The notes: a model not told the origin generated them from the letters alone. 64,000 bases of DNA from Tricholoma matsutake (GCA_026075535.2 AP026545.1:6448001-6512000), one strand, 5' to 3'; shown: positions 31,521 to 43,625, counted from the first letter of the stretch. Numbers and translations: made by a program.

Positions 31521-31992
31521 TCCATCCATTTGGCTCGTTTGCGGGTGGTGGTGATGGCGGATTGGGTGTGGGAGTGGTGGCAGTGGGTGTCCATGCAGTG
31601 GTGGTGGTGGTAGAGAGAGGAGGGAAGGAGGCGGCGTCGACAGTGGTGGTGGTGGTGGTGGTGGTGAGTGATGAGCTGGCACATTTGATGATGCAGCAAT
31701 ATGCTTTGTCATACACAGCCACACCACGGTACCTAATGCAAGTAGATGATGCCTCACACAAGGTACTGTGTTGTAACAGTTATATTGTGCATCATGATTG
31801 ATTACATAAGCAACCTACAGAGATCTGGGTTCAATTCCTTTTCTTACACACTTTTTCAGCGGAATCCAACTGGACTCCACTCGGAATCTGACTGGACTGG
31901 GACTGGACTGGCAACTTTGCAGGCAGTTGGCTGGTGAACAGTCCTGGTGGACTCCAGTCGGAGTCCGATGGGAAAGGTGGGGGAGTGTAAAG

Positions 31993-32863
31993 ACCTTGAT
32001 TCGTCGAGTCGTACAGTACTCTGCTCCTCATTGCGACGAACCGTTTTGCAACTTATAAAAAGGCAACCGGGGCATTACTCGATGAGTCTATCTGTATCAC
32101 CATCTGCCCATCTAGGAAATCAGGCTTACTCATTGTTACGGCGTAAAGGGATGCGCAGCCTCTTTTTCAAAATTGGTCCTGTCATGCTGGAGTGATGGCA
32201 ACATGATTCAAATTAATGCTACTTCCTTTGAACCAAGGAGACCTATGAGCTGATTTCTGGTGCCGAAACCTGGCCCCGTAGGCTCAACAGCAGGCTCGGT
32301 GGAGAATCTAACTGGTCATCGCAAACTTGGGAGGGCCCGATCAGGAATTGACGTGATCTTCGCACATTCCTTATGTATTAAATTATTTACTCTCGCTCAT
32401 CCACCACATCTTTGCTAGGGGGCTATTCGTTGCGTCCGTAGTCACTTTTACACCATGGGAAAAGACACCAGGCTAGTCTTGCCATCACCCGATACACAAT
32501 GCTGATCATGATGTTTGATACACGAACTCGGCCGATGGGCGTTTGAACTACTGAGTTTATACTTAAGACTGGCATCTTCGCCGCGGAAATGTTTTGGCCA
32601 GGATAAAATGGAGATTTACGATCGTCATTCTTCTACTCTGACGCGCGTACTATACATAAATAATATCTGAGTTAGAGCTACGCGTGTTGCTTGGTCGTGT
32701 TTGGAACAGAAACTGCAAGTTGGATTCTTGCCTCGAGGCATCTATAGATATCCGTTTTTATCTACATGTATCACCTGCAGCTTTCTCCCATTGCTTTGCG
32801 CGGCGACTGATCGCAGTGCGCTCCTCCCTGTATACTAGTACCTCTCAAAACCGGAAGCATTCG
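31993..32863. other. Transition from transposon region to host genes; upstream region of the next gene
   Basis: No gene is supported between 31993 and 32863. CpG content rises here compared with the preceding repeats. A TATA-like ATACATAAATAA lies at about 32650 and CT-rich sequence follows. An open frame runs in phase into the next gene from 32684, so a longer N-terminus is possible. Confidence 0.4.
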
Positions 32864-33508
32864 ATGTCGCCAACTCAACATCACACCGAATACGCTTCAC
32901 CGGTTCTACGAGCACCATCCCCTGCGAGCTCCGTCGGGACGGCATACGCGGAAGATCAAACGTCGATCTCCGACTCTGAGCATCAGTTGAGTCAGGCCGC
33001 GTTCGAGAAGAAATGGGAGGAGCGTTTAGAACTGGGAAAGCCACGGCAGGAGGAAGAAATGGCGAATATAAGCGCTTTGATCCCACGTCCACCCTCTGGC
33101 TCGCCCGAGGAGAAATGTAAGTGGATTCGCACAATGTAATTTCGTCTGTGCTGAATAGGAGTATTACCAGTCATGTACGATCACATAATAACGTCCCTGC
33201 GGAGTGAAGTACACCAACTAGAGGAAAATGAACTGTTCGAACAAATGTTATTACGTGGCTCTCAGGCCGCCCTAGAGCGACAGCCGAGTACCACTGATAT
33301 CGATGCTCTCATGCAGAGTATGATGGTCACACCTCAACACACCACCATCGGTCCACAACCGAATCGTCATCTTGTCACCAATATCACCAACGGCCCTTGG
33401 TCTGTGAACAGTTATGAGTCGAGAGGCACAGGGGAGACCATATTGACGAGTGGAATAAAAGTCGGCAAACGGAGTCGTAATGGGAGCAGTCGTAATTTTG
33501 CTGCATAA
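32864..33508 (+). CDS. Hypothetical protein, 196 residues
   Basis: Two exons, 32864-33116 and 33171-33508, joined by a 54-nt intron with a GTAAGT donor and a TACCAG acceptor. The joined length is a multiple of three. The product is hydrophilic, with a serine-rich start, then charged helical stretches (FEKKWEERLELGKPRQEEEM and LRSEVHQLEENELFEQMLLR) likely to form a coiled coil, and a low-complexity tail. No domain is recognised and no function is proposed. The start at 32864 is chosen as the first ATG after a Ser/Arg-rich upstream frame. That frame is open from 32684 and could add 60 residues with a mitochondrial-type composition. It is convergent with the BTB gene. Confidence 0.7.
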
Positions 33509-33715
33509 TGGTCAGCATGGATCGATCTTAATATCCATTCTTGAGCTAGGTGAGGACTACGTGACCTTGGGTGCTCTGCCGACGCATGTAAAGGCCATAT
33601 TAGGGGTCGCATAAAATGTCATCCATTCTGTAGCGAAGATATATAGTATATTTACTAACCTAATACATAAAATTGTATGCATATGGAAGGCAGAGCTACA
33701 AAACGGGCCTCCCTT

Positions 33716-35274
33716 TCAGTCGTTGTTGTCTCCAACCTCGGAGTCAGAGAAATAATCGGGAAGCGCATCCTCAACGGCCTTGATGGTTTCGGTTATACTC
33801 CTTCTTGCAGCCATCCTGCAGTCGTGGTGCATATAAGTTGCACTCCCCCATCGGTCATAGTCCTTTTGCACCTGCTTCAGTCTTCCCAAGACGTCAGCGA
33901 GGCCCAAGGAAAGTACCGCATCACTTCTCGTTTTGTCTTTCCAGAATTCAAGCCAGCTCTGTGTGCACCCATGCTGGTGCCACGTCGCGCCACACGAAAC
34001 GGCATGGTCGAAAGGAGGGTGAACCATTCGCAAGCGGTCCCACGTCTTCGTAAGGCGATAGTATCCAGAAAGCAGACGCAGCTGCTGAGCGGGATTTATG
34101 ACCAACCGGCCTTGTGCATCAACATCACCTTCTTTTACTCTTAGTGCAGCTGGAACAGCTGGAACGATCTGGGGACTGTTGGCTCCACTTCCTTCGCCTT
34201 GTGGTGGGGGTGGACGCTTTAGAATAGAGTCGGCCTTGGTTCGTTTTACGATGACAGCCTTCTGCATCACCTCGAGGTACGCAACGCCTCTCAAGGTTCG
34301 GAGGTCAAGCTCATCCGCCAGCGTCATAGCAAGGTATGCATATTGCAGAGACGAGGACATGAGTTGCTTCAAGATCCCGATCATCGTCCCGAGCAGTGGT
34401 TCATGATTGCACATCTGAGCAATCTTGATCAGTTTCGTGAGCTGCTCAGTACTTTGAATGGTAGCGCCGAATCCGGGGGATCGGGGGGTGGGGGTTAGAG
34501 CGTCCAAGGAAAACGTGTACGCTGACGGTGCCGGGATAGCCGTGAGGATTGGAGAGGGTTTGCGGTTCACGTACTCCTGAATTACGTCTAGGGTCCATGT
34601 CTCGAGGGTTTTGAAGGAATACTTGTTGGAAATACGAGCGATGTCAATGAGTTTAGCCAGGTCTGCACCCTCCGACGTGACTATTCGGAGCTCTGGAGGT
34701 CTACTCATAGTTGATTCTATGTAGATAGTAGGAAGGTATAAGGAAATCACTTACAGCGCATACAGAGCCCAAAGGAAATGTCGAAATTCTGAAACGGTGT
34801 CGCCCGGTAGGACGATAGGGTTATCGTCAGAACATCCTTCCGCGTCCTGGCCACCTTGCGGCAGAGTAAACATGGTGCTAAAGCTCGAGGAGTCTTTGCT
34901 CAAGATTGTCCTATGAACCTATTCGTATCCTTAACCTATCGTGCATGCAAGAAAGCATGAGGAGAACGCACGTTGAACAATGTATCCTCCACCAGCAATA
35001 TGCAACTCCCGTCTTCCATATAATAAGTAGGATCGTGTTTGTACCTCCCACGCAGAGCTGTCAGGGCCGTAGAATCTATGTCTGCAGTCTCTGTATCCAA
35101 ATCATTGTCTGGCACCACCCTTGGTTTCTTCGTAGTAAAGCACTGATCGACATTATGTAGATCTTCGGGTCGCGACCGCTTTAGCTCAAGTGAGGACAGG
35201 GTGACCCCATGGTTGCTGGAAGGAATGGCTGTTGCGAATTCCTCTACCACAGTTTCAGGCAAAGTCTCTGTCAT
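33716..35274 (-). CDS. BTB/POZ domain protein, 483 residues
   Basis: Three exons on the minus strand: 35274-34972, 34918-34755 and 34700-33716. The introns are 53 and 54 nt and the total length is a multiple of three. The BTB fold is visible across the first two joins: HDPTYYMEDGSCILLVEDTL, FNVHRTILSKDSSSFSTMF, then a FRHFLWALYAL helix. The long third exon encodes the helical C-terminal region usual in the large basidiomycete BTB family (LAKLIDIARISNKYSFKTLE, later a Cys/His-containing stretch with CGATWHQHGC). BTB domains mediate dimerisation and often link to cullin-3 ligases, but the partner here is unknown. It is head-to-head with the aldo-keto reductase over 111 bp. Confidence 0.85.
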
Positions 35275-35385
35275 TCGTGGAATCGTGACGAAGACACTAA
35301 GTTACTGAATCTGAGAACCTGGCAATTCCCGGCTCATCTAATCTAATCCATGTTCTGACATTTCCAATTCTTCCCACTGCGCTCA
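35275..35385. promoter_or_regulatory. Shared divergent promoter region, 111 bp
   Basis: The start codons of the BTB gene (minus) and the aldo-keto reductase (plus) are only 111 bp apart, so promoter elements must be shared or overlapping. No TATA box or known operator is evident. Confidence 0.6.
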
Positions 35386-36740
35386 ATGCCTTTTGGAACC
35401 ATCGAACTGAATGATGGCTACAAGGTAGGACCAAGTTCAATTGGGCGGAACGACATGACTTCAATCGAGCTCATCGTTTAGATTCCGGTCATTGCATTTG
35501 GAACAGGAACGGCTAATCGAGGTAGAGATGCAACGGACTATGTCGCCCAAGCCCTCGAGGTGGGCTTTGCGCACATTGATACAGCGCAGAGTTAGTAGCT
35601 TCTTGTATCTCTGGTGTCTAGACTTCTGAGTCCTTTGCGCGCAGTCTATCGAAACGAGGACAGTGTTGGTACAGCCATTCGAGAAAGTGGCCTGTCGCGG
35701 TCCGAGCTGTATGTGACGACAAAATACGCGACTGGAAGCATATATCAGACTGTGAGGGAAAGCCTTGCAAAGGTGTGCTGCTGTTACATTTATTATTATG
35801 GATCGATCATGTTATCTCACTTGCTGCCCTAGCTTGGATTGAAGCATATTGATTTGTATCTCATACACGCCCCATCGTCAGTCGAACCTGATTTTGAAGC
35901 AGCTTGGAAGGAGTTCGAGAATATCAGGGACGCCGGTTTAGCGAAGTAAGTACTCTTCGGTATTTTCTGTGTGAGAATTGCTGAACTTTCTGCGTAGGAG
36001 TATTGGTGTCAGTAACTTCAACGTGGAGCAGCTGCAGACAGTCATCAAGGTTGCTAAAATCAAACCTGCAGTGAACCAGGTTCGTTTCTACTACTTTTCA
36101 AATCTTTGAATTTATTGGGCTTTCCTCTCAGATACGTCTTGAACCTTACAATTATGCAGAACAGAAAGCAGTACTCGATTATTGTTCGAAGCATGCAATC
36201 GTCATTGAAGCATACAGTAGCCTCGCGTACATCTTGTTCATAAATTTCTGGTGAAAGCTGCTTACGTTTGTTCAAGGCCACTCACGACATATCCAGGAGG
36301 CCCCGTAGATGCTGCCCTCAATGCGGCCGCAACCCTTCGTGGGGCAACGCCTGCCCAAATTCTTTTTGCTTGGGTTAGAGCAAAAGGCGCGGTCATTGTC
36401 ACGTTAGTATTGTGGTCCGTTTCTCATTTGCAGACTTTGACAAATATGATGTTCTGTAGCACCAGCTCGAAGAAACAACGTCTTCAAGAGTACCTTGAGG
36501 CTGCCGATATTGGTTAGTTGCTTCATCTCCTTCCGAGGTTCTGTTAGTGACATAACGTGTCTTGAAGCACCTTTGACAGATGAAGAAATTGCAGCCATCG
36601 ATGAAGCCGGCGCGAAAGGTCCACCGGCCAGGGCAGCGACTATTTTCATTAGCAATGTTCGATCGCCTTTCATGACTATTACTTTGTTCATCATTCTGGT
36701 CTTGGTGCTCATCGCGAGTTTCCGTGGTCTAGGAGCCTAG
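35386..36740 (+). CDS. Aldo-keto reductase with C-terminal membrane anchor, 305 residues
   Basis: Nine exons: 35386-35424, 35482-35590, 35645-35772, 35833-35945, 35998-36079, 36132-36226, 36277-36402, 36460-36512 and 36568-36740. All introns are 50-60 nt, and the sum is 918 nt. The AKR barrel motifs are IPVIAFGTGTANR, HIDTAQ.YRNE (catalytic Asp and Tyr), LYVTTK (Lys) and DLYLIHAP (His), then IGVSNF and a VTTSSKK cofactor loop. The C-terminus ends in a hydrophobic segment (MTITLFIILVLVLIASF), so it is probably tail-anchored, likely in the ER or an outer membrane. Such enzymes reduce carbonyls with NADPH. The substrate is not predictable from sequence. Confidence 0.93.
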
Positions 36741-37527
36741 CCCATCATGGCGGGTCCTCGACGCACATCTGTTATCATCGATACTTGCTTATGTAATAAC
36801 CGCCTATGCTAATTGAAGCTAAGGACCATCCAAGGACCATCTGTTTTTTTAGGCCAGCAACCGACCCTCGGCTCGCCAGTCACACGAGATTCCTGTTATA
36901 CATATTCGTGTCGTGGACTTATATATATAAAACAGCGTTACTGCTTGCATATCGGAATTCGCGCGTGCTGGATGCAAATATAACTCATGTTAAAACTCCC
37001 ATGAGTCACCAATCCACCACTCGATTTGGAGCTAGTTTAACTTGATGTATGTTGGAAAATGTCCCCATAAGTATTGGATCCTGTCACCGATGACTCAAAC
37101 GCTGAGCGCTGATGATTGTGCCACAAAGTTGCTCAATAATATGGCCGCATTGATCCCGAGACGCGTTCATACGACCAAACAAACGCGGGTTTCTGTTGAT
37201 TCGCGTTCAACAATCAAATTAGCGCGTCTAACCCTAACCCTACACTAAGAGAAATCAGCCGTATCGAAAAGCAGAGAGCAGATATTCTATCAAGATAGTT
37301 CTCATTATGTCTGCCTAAAAGAATCCTGTGTTCCTCGTATATTTCTGGATTCATTTCTATGATGTCCCTCTTCGTTGAATGAATTTCACGTCTGTGAATG
37401 GAAATAATACGGACAAATAATCCAGCAGCTTAGTCAGTCATGAATTTATAAAACGGCGCGTTTGTTTTTCTCTTCCTCAATTCTTCCTCCATCTCCAACT
37501 TCTTCTCTGTCTCGTATTTCCCTTCAG
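36741..37527 (+). promoter_or_regulatory. RNR1 upstream region with MCB-like sites, telobox and TATA box
   Basis: A full ACGCGT (MluI cell-cycle box) is at 37161-37166. Further ACGCG cores, on either strand, are at about 37183, 37202-37206, 37223 and 37457-37461. CTAACCCTAACCCTA, two telomere-type repeats, is at about 37228-37242. TTATAAAA at 37446-37453 is a good TATA box about 75 bp before the start codon. In yeasts the MBF factor binds ACGCGT upstream of ribonucleotide reductase genes to give S-phase expression, so the cluster fits the gene. The 36741-37100 part shows nothing recognisable. Confidence 0.6.
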
Positions 37528-40500
37528 ATGGCTTTCGTTTTCAAAAGAGGTGAGCATCCCAACCTTGTCTAGGTTTTGATATACACTCAATGCACCTGGT
37601 TTCAGATGGGTAAGTTCATGGTAAGCGCGTCGCGACGCGTTGAAACTCATGTATCGTACATAGACGCAAGGAACGTGTTCAGTTCGATAAGGTTTGTCCC
37701 CTTCCAAGTTCATGTCGCGTCAGAATCTTATGTGCTGTCGCTGCTAGATCACCACCAGAATAGACAAGCTCTGTTATGGGCTGGACATGAACCACGTGAA
37801 TCCCATTGAGTGCGTTCCACGTTTCTCAGGGCGTTCCATCGCTCATATCGTCCTTTAGGGTCACGCAGAAGGTAGTTGCAGGCGTCTACCAAGGTGTGAC
37901 GACAGTGGAGCTCGATGTATGTTTTGCGCCGTCATTAGCACTATTGATTGCGTCTCATTGGCATTAGAACCTTGCTTCAGAGACGGCGGCGTACCTTACG
38001 ACAAAACATCCTGACTACGCTGTGCTTGCGGCCCGCATCGCTATCTCCAATCTGCATAAAGAGACAAAGAAGAACTTCTCTCAGGTGATTAAGGACCTGT
38101 ATAACTATGGTACGTCGTGTTGCAATGAACTGTTTTGAAAAGTCGCTTACCTCCTAGTAGTTAATCCCAAGAATGGTCGCCCCGCAGGCATGATTTCCAA
38201 GGAGACTTATGAGATAGTTTGTGAAAATGCGGAGCTGCTTGACTCAGCAATCATCTACAACCGTGACTTCAATTATAACTTGTCAGTACCTGCACCTATT
38301 CCACAAGGTTGTAATTGATCAAATACCGCGAATAGCTTCGGATTCAAGACCCTTGAGCGCTCTTACCTCCTTCGCCTCAACGGACGTGTTGCCGAGCGTC
38401 CACAGCACATGATTATGCGTGTCGCTGTAGGAATACATGGCAGGGACGTCGACCGGGTCATTGAGACTTACAACCTTATGTCTGAACGATACTTCACCCA
38501 TGCTTCGCCCACTCTTTTCAATGCTGGTACCCCTAATCCTCAACTCAGTTCCTGCTTCCTCGTCTGCATGAAGGACGATTCGATCGATGGAATTTACGAT
38601 ACCCTGAAAAGTTGCGCAATGATCAGTAAAACCGCAGGAGGAATCGGGCTGAACATCCACTGCATTCGAGCCACCGGGTATGCCATTCACTCTATCATTA
38701 CCCATTTTGATCCCTTACATACTGACATCTAGTTCATACATTGCTGGCACCAATGGATACTCGAATGGCATTGTGCCCATGCTTCGTGCTTATGATGCCA
38801 CTGCTCGGTATGTCGATCAAGGGGGTAACAAACGACCTGGTGCTTTCACGATTTATATCGAACCATGGCACGCGGATATCTTCGATTTCATTGACCTGAG
38901 GAAGAACCACGGAAAAGAGGAAGCTCGCGCAAGAGATCTGTTTTATGCACTCTGGATACCGGACCTTTTGTATGTTCCGATATTCTATCATCATTCGTCT
39001 CTTATTTGGTTATTCCTCAGTATGAAGCGCGTTGAGGCAAATGCTGATTGGCCATTGTTCTGCCCCAACGAAGCTCCTGGTCTTCATGAAGTCTATGGCG
39101 AGGAGTTCGAAGCTTTGTTCGAGAAGTATGAGCGAGAAGGTCGCCAACGGAAGTTTGTCCCTGCACAAAAGCTTTGGTATGCGATTCTAGAAGGCCAAAT
39201 CGAGACTGGTGGTCCATTCATGTTGTACAAGGATGCTGCGAACTGTACGTGCGGGTCTTGCCCTATTGTAACACAGTGTTGAGCGATCTATTAGCCAAAT
39301 CGAATCAAAAGAACCTCGGTACGATCAAGTCCTCGAATCTTTGCACCGAGATCATCGAGTACTCCTCGCCGGAAGAGACCGCTGTTTGCAACCTTGCTTC
39401 GATCGCTCTTCCCACTTTCATCACCAGCGGCAAATACGATTTCCAAAGGCTTCATGACGTTACCAAGGTTGTTGCGTTCAACCTCAATCGCATCATCGAC
39501 ATCAATTATTACCCCGTCCCTGAAGCCCGACGATCTAACATGCGCAACCGTCCCATTGGTATCGGTGTGCAGGGTCTCGCTGACACCTTCATGGCTCTAC
39601 GGATGCCATTCGATTCCCCAGTGGCGAAGCAGCTCAACATTCAGATCTTTGAAACCATCTACCATGCTGCACTCGAGGCTAGTGCTGAGATGGCAGAAAA
39701 AGACGGTCCGTACGAGAGCTGGGTTGGCAGCCCTGCACAACAGGGGCAACTTCAGTACGACCTCTGGGGCGTGACACCGACGGATCTGTGGGATTGGGCA
39801 ACGCTGAAGGAGAAGATTGCCCGAACAGGACTCAGAAACTCTCTTGTCACTGCTCCTATGCCTACTGCGTCAACAAGTCAGATTCTGGGATTCAACGAGT
39901 GCTTCGAGGCATATACAAGGTATGTATGTCGGGTTGCAGCTGTGTTGTGTCTGTCGTTGACGATGTCTTTCTCGCAGTAACATCTACACTCGTCGAGTCC
40001 TTGCCGGCGAATTCCAAGTCGTATGCCCCTGGCTTTTGCGTGAGCTTGTCGACCTCGGTCTTTGGGATGACAACATGAAGAATATGATCATTGCTCACAA
40101 CGGCTCGATCCAGAACATCCCCACCATCCCCGACGATGTCAAGGCAATCTATAAGACTGTCTGGGAGATCAGTCAGAAGAAGATCATCGACCTATCTGCA
40201 GACCGCGGAGCCTTCATTTGCCAGAGTCAGAGCCTGAACATCCATCTGCAGGCGCCAACATTAGGACAGCTGACGAGTATGCATTTCTATGGATGGAAGA
40301 AAGGTTTAAAGACGGGCATGTACTATCTAAGAACGAGACCTGCTGCTCAAGCTATCCAGTTCACTATAGACCAAAGTGTACTCAAGGATGCGAAGGCACA
40401 GAACGTGAACGCCGCCAATACAAAGGCGCTGAACGCGGCCGCTGTAGCCAGTGCTCTGCAGAAGAGTCCTAGTCTACCGACACCCTCGTCATCGCCCGCA

Positions 40501-40791
40501 CCCTCTCCTGTTCTCACGCCCCAAACGGTTCTGCCTGCCACCCCTGTTTTCGTGTCTGCAAAGAAGGAATTCGTAGCGCCAACCCCTCTCTCGTCCTCAT
40601 CGCTGCCTACGCCCTCAGCCTCTGAAGACGCGCTCTCTGGCCTGTCGAGTGACGAAAGAACTAGGCGGGCTGCAGAGGCCGACCCAGAGTTCGCTGCCGC
40701 TTTGAAAAGACAGAAGGACCGCGAGCTGGAAGAAGCGAAGCTGATGTGTTCGCTGGAGAACAAGGAGGCATGCGTGATGTGCTCTGGGTGA
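37528..40791 (+). CDS. RNR1: Ribonucleoside-diphosphate reductase large subunit, 892 residues
   Basis: Twelve exons: 37528-37549, 37606-37609, 37664-37691, 37748-37809, 37859-37916, 37968-38109, 38161-38281, 38336-38677, 38733-38969, 39021-39244, 39295-39919 and 39978-40791. Introns are 49-58 nt and the total is 2,679 nt. Class Ia reductases turn ribonucleoside diphosphates into deoxy forms for DNA synthesis, working with the small subunit. The sequence has an ATP-cone N-terminus (KRDGRKE), [19 protein letters not shown] (active-site Cys), [24 protein letters not shown], and a C-terminal CVMC pair that reloads the active site. A proline/serine-rich linker precedes that tail. Exon 2 is only 4 nt. 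It is needed for the conserved KRDGRK. Length matches the family. Confidence 0.97.
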
Positions 40792-41190
40792 GTGGTTGTA
40801 TACAGATAATATAGATTTTTTCCGAGCTATGCGGACATTGTTGTGATACCAGTCTTCCTAGTTTATTTTTTGCGTTATCCTCTATCATATGTGTACAATT
40901 ATCATGAATGCTATATTTGATCTGATTCAGATCATCTCCGGATTGAGTGGGCGTTCCGTTCACCTATGACACGTCTTTCTCATGGCACTTAACAGAATCT
41001 CTAGCCTGGGAAGCTGCGGTTTTTATTTAATCCAGACGTAATCGAACACTGCATGCCGAATTATCCATATGCACGCATTCTCCCACTGGCACCCGGCCTT
41101 TCGCACATGACGCGTGCACTGTGGCGCTTCCCCATATCTGAGCCTCAGAGCGTGTATTCTATAGTGTAACCACCGACTGGCCCTCACTCC
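40792..41190. other. Intergenic, no gene seen
   Basis: This is the 3' flank of RNR1 and the upstream region of the arrestin-like gene. No RNA gene or repeat is recognised. Confidence 0.5.
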
Positions 41191-42895
41191 ATGTCCACTG
41201 CTAGTCTCCCGTCGTATGTTGCGCCATCGCTCACCACTCCGTCGTATTCGGCTGAGCCACATGAGTCCGAGCAGCGTATCGCTTTAGCTGAGCGTTCATA
41301 CCCGAGGCCTTCCGGAATCTTTGTGAAGAGTTCTAAGAAAGGAGATGCTCGTCTTCGGCTGAATGCACAGGAAGATAATATTGAACTTCCCGTTTATGGC
41401 TCACAAGGATGCGTCGAAGGTACGATCGAGTTGTCAAAGACGGAACATATCACCAGCGTAGAAGCGAAGGTCTGCAGTCACGGTAGCAGGATGTGTTTAA
41501 CATTCTGGTTTAACATCTCGATGTAGATTGAAGGTAGACTTCGCCTCAATGAAATTGCAGAGGGGGGTACGGCGTCCGCGAAGCTCTGTCAGTGCACAGT
41601 GGTATTATGGACACGCGAAAATAACTATTCCGTGTGCCCCACCTCATTTGCCTTTGCTTTCCGTCTTCCCACTACTTTCACCAATGAGGGCAAGACTTAT
41701 GTCAGTTGTCGGTTATCAATCTGGTTTCATCATGTTTGTTATTGACTTAAACGGATAAACAGCCTCTCCCTCCAACATTCAGGGTAAAACTTTCAGGGCT
41801 TCCCGGTTTCACGGCATCGGTAAAAGTACGTGCGGCTGCGAAGGTCACTCCCATATCTTTATGGCTAAATCACCATAGTATTCTGTGAGTGCCATCATCG
41901 GCAAGCCTCACCGTGTCCCATTGGTCAAGTCCAGTGTTCTGACAATTCCCAGTCGTCCTCAGTATAATTTACTTCATATCGTCGTGAAAAGTGTTAACAC
42001 ATGATATTAGTGTGGTCACAACTCCATTCATCTATTATCCACGAACTCGGCCAGCCGCTCCCATCCCGGCCTCCCTATTTCCTGCCTGCCGCGGCTTCTT
42101 GGCAAATGAGGAATGGCAATTATACGAATCGAAAATCCGTGCAAGGAATCCGGCGGTTCCAGATATCACCTCAACGCTTTATATTCCTGCAACTCGTATC
42201 TTCTGTATCTCTCAACCAATCCCATTTTATCTTTCACTGAAGTCGCCGGCGCTTTCGCTTGCTTCTTTTCTCCTACCGACGCCTACTTCAAGCTCTTTGG
42301 AAGCAAAGCAGGCTATGCGCATCCAGTTAATGAGGCAATCGACAGTGGATGTAAGGTAGGAAGTGGGGTTTGCTTTCTTGACGCAGAATTGACCACTTAT
42401 TTCAGAAATACAATAATAGCAGGCACGAAGACAGATATGTGGAGGGTGGACTGTATTGGGGAAGCGTTGCTCAAACATGTGGTTCGTTGACGAGGACCCT
42501 CGCTTATTCTATTATGAACAATGACCATTTGAGTCTAGGATGACGGACCAAGCTGGGTCTCGTATTCTGGAGAAATAAATATCCATAAGAATGTCAAAGT
42601 TGGAGGGTTCAGAGCGGCTGGACTGAATGTGAAGGTCGCTAGAGCTGATTTACAGTTTCCCTGAGCTATTGATTACCTTTGCTAGCAGGACTGGATACTT
42701 TTCTCGATGACGCCGCCTAATCCCAAAAGGTCACCATTCGGTGACCTTCGCCAAACTATTCCTATCCGGCTTACGACAGATCCATGGACGGGTGATGGTA
42801 CAAGTATGAGGATTCCAAGTAGCCGGTCGGTGTCATGGTATTCTGTCCCTTCTCTCCCGGATGACTCTGTCGTATTGCGATCGTGTATGACGTAG
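41191..42895 (+). CDS. Arrestin-like N-terminal domain protein, 439 residues
   Basis: Eight exons: 41191-41469, 41527-41700, 41763-41825, 41879-41961, 42011-42355, 42406-42478, 42539-42634 and 42689-42895. Introns are 49-62 nt and the total is 1,320 nt. The product has the layout of basidiomycete arrestin-like proteins: a short disordered start, a beta-sandwich with VYGSQGCVEGTIEL, then PTSFAFAFRLPTTF, PLPPTFRVKLSG, YSVSAIIGKP, VTTPFIYYPRTRP, and a second sandwich ending in a basic/serine tail. Arrestins are cytosolic adaptors that can link membrane cargo to ubiquitin ligases. No PPxY motif was noticed, so the partner is open. Confidence 0.85.
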
Positions 42896-42976
42896 GTTAC
42901 ATGTCTGACGTCATGCCTTTAAATGTAAAACTATATAACCCCTCTGAATTTTTTTGGAGCACGGCCATATTCAGTA

Positions 42977-43625
42977 ATGTCTAGTGTTCCACGACTACCT
43001 CCTGCAATGGACTGCGACACAATCGATCAGGCGCAGAGGACACAACTGCCATCTGAAGTAGTACAACCTGCTGGAACCGATTCTGTTCCACAGCAGGGTG
43101 AGTGTTCACAACACTGCCCATTAGTTATAGGGGGTTGAAGAATTTGACATGTGCGTAGCATCTACACAGCCCGGAGATGGCACCGAGGTTCATACCAGAA
43201 AACAACCCGAGCCTAACATTGTCGAAGTTCCGAGTGACCATTCGCAGAAAAGTCCAAAAGTTCCATTCAAAGAGCAGGTTGTAGGTGTGTACTTCCCAAG
43301 CTATTCGCAACAGATTCAGTGTTGATGAACTGTCACCTTCTGACACTGGTTAGGTGTGGCGAAGGTATGAAGTTTGTGTGAGTCTCAGAGGCGTCGCTTA
43401 CCAAAAGTGCGTAGAAAACTCGCGGAACGGCAAGTTTCCAGCATCTCTGTGCCTCGTTACTTTACTCATATCGATGTCTCAACCTCTTCAGATCTTGGGA
43501 AAGGTAAGAGCGAACAAGTGGGACATAAAATGCTGATGCTTGACTCCGAGTCGGATCTGTTAGCCAGGACTCAAACACGAAGGGGAGCAGATTCTCGAGG
43601 GAAAGACGTCGGCATTTACGGATGA
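42977..43625 (+). CDS. Small CsbD-like conserved basidiomycete protein, 136 residues
   Basis: Five exons are proposed: 42977-43097, 43159-43284, 43354-43364 (11 nt), 43415-43433 (19 nt) and 43492-43625. Introns are 50-69 nt and the sum is 411 nt. The middle reads PFKEQVVGVAKKTRGTANLGKG, the signature of small fungal proteins with a KEQV.G.AK..RGT.LGK pattern often filed as CsbD-like. These are thought to be stress-related, but no activity is established. The N-terminal half is disordered and Pro/Gln-rich. The two tiny exons are supported by the motif and by matching phases, not by transcripts. The last residues after LGKG diverge from the family. Confidence 0.6.

Larger units (their letters stand above)
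29376..31992. mobile_element. Non-coding TIR element with minisatellite, tRNA-like module and hairpin arrays
   Basis: The ends are CTTTACAGTCCCCCACCTG and, at the right, GGTGGGGGAGTGTAAAG, a mutual inverted repeat of about 17 bp. Inside come an 11-bp minisatellite, a tRNA-like module, a row of C-rich hairpins, three longer hairpins, a duplicated GGGCCC palindrome unit, (GTG)n tracts, and a right subterminal zone of GGACTCC / GGAATCC words. No protein is encoded. The same order of modules recurs in 61290-63148, so this is one transposon family. No clear target duplication was found here. Confidence 0.65.

Noticed and set aside
29340..32010. Target-site duplication for the 29.4-kb TIR element
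   Set aside because: Candidate words near the ends match poorly or sit at unequal distances. No duplication could be supported.
37228..37242. Telomere or chromosome end
   Set aside because: Only two TAACCC units are present, within a promoter between intact genes, so it is a telobox-like motif, not a telomere.
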